From contig JANYFX010000620.1 of NCBI GenBank assembly GCA_025359585.1, forward strand, positions 1 to 7,966: 7,966 nucleotides of DNA. Reading direction: 5' to 3'. Positions 6,501 to 7,966 of the stretch are shown here, piece by piece. A program made the translations under genes and the position numbers. The notes beneath the pieces are model-generated. The model searched no databases. It was not told the origin of the DNA and saw only the letters and a program-made list of their open reading frames with translations. The DNA is from Rhizobacter sp. (GTDB lineage Bacteria; Pseudomonadota; Gammaproteobacteria; Burkholderiales; Burkholderiaceae_C). Numbering within the stretch: position 1 is the stretch's first letter; each line of letters begins with the position of its first letter.

Positions 6501-7966
6501 GCCGAAGCGCCACAGCAGACGCCGGTCGCACACGTCGGCGCCTGTGCTGCCGGTGGGCAGCAGGTTCGCGCGGGTCACGTTCATCACCACGGCCGAGGTC
6601 AAGGTTTGAATCGCCGCGAAGCTCTCGGCGCTCACGCCGAGCTCGCGCAGGCGAATGCCGGCCAGCGTGGCCGACATCAACGATGCACGCGCGACCGGGC
6701 TGTGCTGGCGGTACTTGTCGATCACCGCGTCGAGCGTGATGCGGTTGTCGGACGCGGCGGTGCAGAAGGTCAGGCGCACCTTGCCGTGCGGCGGCAGTTG
6801 CAGCCGCACCGACAGTGCACACACCGGGTCAAGGCCGGTGTCGAGCGGGTGCTCGGTGGCGGGCTCGGTGTAGACATCGAAGGCGGGCGCGAACGAGGCG
6901 AGCGGCTGGCTCGCGTCGTGGTTGCGACCGAGCCAGCCGAGGCGGTCGGTCTGCACGCGCAGCGCGGTGACGGCCGGGTCGTTCTCGACCAGAAAATGCG
7001 CCGCGAGCAGGCCTTGTTCGGTTGGCAGGCGCGGCTTGCGCTCGAACACCAGCGCCTGCTGCGCGGGGCGCCAGCCGGCGCGCATGAAGAGGTTGGAAAA
7101 GGCCGGGTGCGCTTCGTCGGCGCGGTCTTCGGCGAGCGTGATCTCGAACACCGACATCAGCTCCAGGTCGAGCACGCGGTCGCTCAGGTTGCGCAGCTCG
7201 ACCTGGCGGAACTCGATGTCGTCTTCGGGGCTGACCCAGACGGTCGTGTGCGCGTCGATCTCGGGCCAGGTGGCGTCGAAGCACACCCGGTCGGCGTGGT
7301 AAGTGCTCTGGTAGTGCGCGGCCGGGTCGGGTGCCGGGTGCTGCGTCAGCGAGACGGCCTGCGGCTGGCGGTCCCAGCGCAGGTGGAAGAAGCTGCCGTG
7401 CGCGTCGCGCAGCGCGTCGTCGCGCCAGCGGGTGATGCCGACCCGGCCCCAGCGGCTCCAGCCTGCGCCGTTGGCACGCAGCGCCACGCTGTAGCGGCCG
7501 TTCGCCAGCAGGTGGGTCGGTGCGAGCGCGGTCACGCCCGGCAGCACCTCGCGCAGCAGGCCCGGCGGGCGGCGCTGCTGCTCGTCGGGTGACGGGCTCG
7601 GCGGCGGCGCGAGCAAGACCGAGACCTCGCGCGGCGCCCGCTCGTGCAGCAGCGAGGCCACCGCTTCGATGTGGGCGTTGCCCATGCCCCAGCGCCGCGG
7701 CGTGCCGCCCAGCAGCACGTTGGCGAGCGCGACGATGCTCATGCCCTGGTGGTGCGCCATGAAGGTGTTGACGCGCGTGAAGCCCACGGCCGCGGCCTGG
7801 CGTGCTTCGCTGAAGTCGAGCGCTTCGATGAAGCCGTAGCGGGCGCGCGTGGCCAGGGTTTCGAGCACGGCGAAATTCTCGACCGCACGGTGCGGTGCGA
7901 TCTGGGCCGCGAGCGCGGTCGCGTAGGGCGCGATCACGAGCTCGTCGGGCGGGGTGCGGCGCAGCG
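3567..7966 (-). CDS. ndvB: Cyclic beta-1,2-glucan synthase, C-terminal half (NdvB/ChvB family; 5' partial)
   Basis: The frame is open from the right edge (LRRTPPDELVIAPYATALA) to TGA 3569-3567, about 1466 residues. GTG at 7937 is an internal valine inside a conserved motif, not a start. Numbering from that valine: the end of the glucoamylase-like transglycosylation/cyclisation domain (PF10091, GH189) is at 1-110, with AHHQGMS at 61-67. A first GH94-type beta-sandwich starts near 146 (NGRYSVALRANGAGWSRW) and runs to about 420. A linking region (LLWRFGISGDRPLLL) follows. A second beta-sandwich starts near 654 (VNVLANPAFG). The GH94 phosphorylase alpha/alpha barrel spans about 945-1370, with FGFRDQLQDAM (around 988), GDWNDGMN (D1119 and D1122, the latter the likely general acid) and RENGGQYSHAG (around 1271). 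Full-length relatives are about 2,700-2,900 residues, with an N-terminal GT84 domain and membrane segments, here outside the window. The family makes cyclic beta-1,2-glucans at the inner membrane from UDP-glucose, for export to the periplasm in osmoadaptation and host interaction; the GH94 part trims chain length by phosphorolysis. All visible catalytic motifs look intact. Confidence 0.93.
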   Translation of the reverse strand, partial: LRRTPPDELVIAPYATALAAQIAPHRAVENFAVLETLATRARYGFIEALDFSEARQAAAVGFTRVNTFMAHHQGMSIVALANVLLGGTPRRWGMGNAHIEAVASLLHERAPREVSVLLAPPPSPSPDEQQRRPPGLLREVLPGVTALAPTHLLANGRYSVALRANGAGWSRWGRVGITRWRDDALRDAHGSFFHLRWDRQPQAVSLTQHPAPDPAAHYQSTYHADRVCFDATWPEIDAHTTVWVSPEDDIEFRQVELRNLSDRVLDLELMSVFEITLAEDRADEAHPAFSNLFMRAGWRPAQQALVFERKPRLPTEQGLLAAHFLVENDPAVTALRVQTDRLGWLGRNHDASQPLASFAPAFDVYTEPATEHPLDTGLDPVCALSVRLQLPPHGKVRLTFCTAASDNRITLDAVIDKYRQHSPVARASLMSATLAGIRLRELGVSAESFAAIQTLTSAVVMNVTRANLLPTGSTGADVCDRRLLWRFGISGDRPLLLVSAGAPQGMGLLRTLVKALRMWSWAGVACDLVVVNAEPASYLMALQREVAALREQFAAQNGGQPGAGNIGFHVLRADELSRDELGTLRTLARVHFNADGRPLTHHMQEWSEQHEEALEERHATSVSALPIAAGASADARVSRGQFMPEGGEFRFDVSVFQRPARPWVNVLANPAFGAHISEAGGGYTWALNSRLNQLTPWSNDPVGDPPGEWFMLQDVKTRQLWSVSPSAWADPSATYRVAHGQGYSVVSHRRGDLDVSAAWCVDAASAVKQVRLRLVNRGQRTLRLRAIGIAEWVMGAGRSDRATTETASFTQRLPDAPQDATNDSGAGRKLTALTCTQRDRSAGFGEGTAFLAIATGADETPDWTCDRRECFDARGRLAVPDLFGQHSGSGLDPCAAVSTLVRLGAGESAECVFLIGFGANPTEARQLATAAATVPAMQRLGDVRATWDKLLGAASVKTPDPLFDAMVNRWLLYQTVACRLWAKAGFYQAGGAFGFRDQLQDAMALAWAAPKMLRQQIVLNASRQFPEGDVQHWWHAPTGAGVRTHFSDDLLWLPHACVHYLQCTGDTSLLDEYVPFIEGAAIPEGAEDAYYVPGLSDATATVFEHGARAIDRSLKVGAHGLPLMGSGDWNDGMNRVGIEGRGESVWLGWFLCALVEDFAPIARGRGETERARRWEDAARGWRSALQGDAWDGQWYKRAFFDDGTPLGTQTDAECRIDLIAQAWSVISDAAPPPFQRMALEAVDRNLVDRKNGLVKLLTPPLQRKQPSAGYIQAYPPGVRENGGQYSHAGVWAVIAQAQGGHADTAYRYFTYLSPAHRAANAEWGAAYAIEPYVMAGDVYTEAPYVGRGGWSWYTGSAAWMHRAAIEHLFGLRQRGEQISFVPCLPSHWEQAELTLRRDGRVLRVIFCRPGASAALEAAARAHAVELRTGQSLRWDTLAAQSCCLVHLDSGDAPAAPRPALLGALH

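Noticed and set aside
4170..7592. A 1140-codon open frame on the plus strand, antisense to the glucan synthase gene.
   Set aside because: It mirrors the synthase codons in GC-rich DNA, where stop codons are rare in the antisense frame. Its translation is low-complexity (rich in Gly, Ala, Arg, Val, His), with no recognisable domain, while the minus-strand frame has long conserved GH94 motifs.
1..7966. Search for tRNA or rRNA genes, CRISPR arrays, insertion sequences, attachment sites and toxin-antitoxin or defence genes.
   Set aside because: No repeats of CRISPR type, inverted terminal repeats, transposase motifs or RNA-gene structures were seen by reading; almost all of the window is explained by six ordinary genes.

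Overview
This is a GC-rich window with strongly GC-biased third codon positions, so most open frames on the opposite strands are shadows of real genes. Protein styles (BON lipoprotein, ferritin-like protein, AI-2E permease and YihY/BrkB protein beside a cyclic glucan synthase) suggest a betaproteobacterium, probably Burkholderiales of the Rubrivivax/Leptothrix/Variovorax kind. That placement is an inference from gene content and composition, not from a marker gene.

Layout, from the right edge in the direction of transcription: five genes lie on the minus strand. They are (1) the C-terminal half of a very large NdvB/ChvB-type cyclic beta-1,2-glucan synthase, cut by the window edge (3567-7966); (2) a ferritin-like protein with a complete di-iron ligand set (2885-3457); (3) a small lipoprotein with one BON domain (2472-2786); (4) an AI-2E family permease (1169-2359); and (5) a YihY/BrkB (UPF0761) inner-membrane protein (192-1106). 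On the plus strand the left edge holds the C-terminal helix-turn-helix end of a Crp/Fnr-type regulator (1-231), which converges on and overlaps the end of the YihY gene by 40 bp.

Gaps between the minus-strand genes are short (62 to 112 bp), and no stretch over 300 bp lacks a gene. The gap between the BON gene and the AI-2E gene contains the only convincing intrinsic-terminator candidate, so the AI-2E/yihY pair may be a separate unit or may be reached by read-through. Two further hairpins without a U-tract lie after the glucan synthase and between the ferritin and BON genes. The ferritin and BON genes each have a clear Shine-Dalgarno sequence 7 nt from the start.

Functionally the cluster looks like an envelope/osmotic/oxidative stress neighbourhood: periplasmic glucan synthesis, iron storage or detoxification, an OsmY-like BON lipoprotein and two membrane proteins. 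This is a guilt-by-association reading. I see no mobile elements, CRISPR arrays, tRNA or rRNA genes, and no clear sign of an undescribed system. The more interesting points are the non-haem bacterioferritin-like protein with an N-terminal extension, the terminator with a competing hairpin, and the overlapping convergent gene ends.
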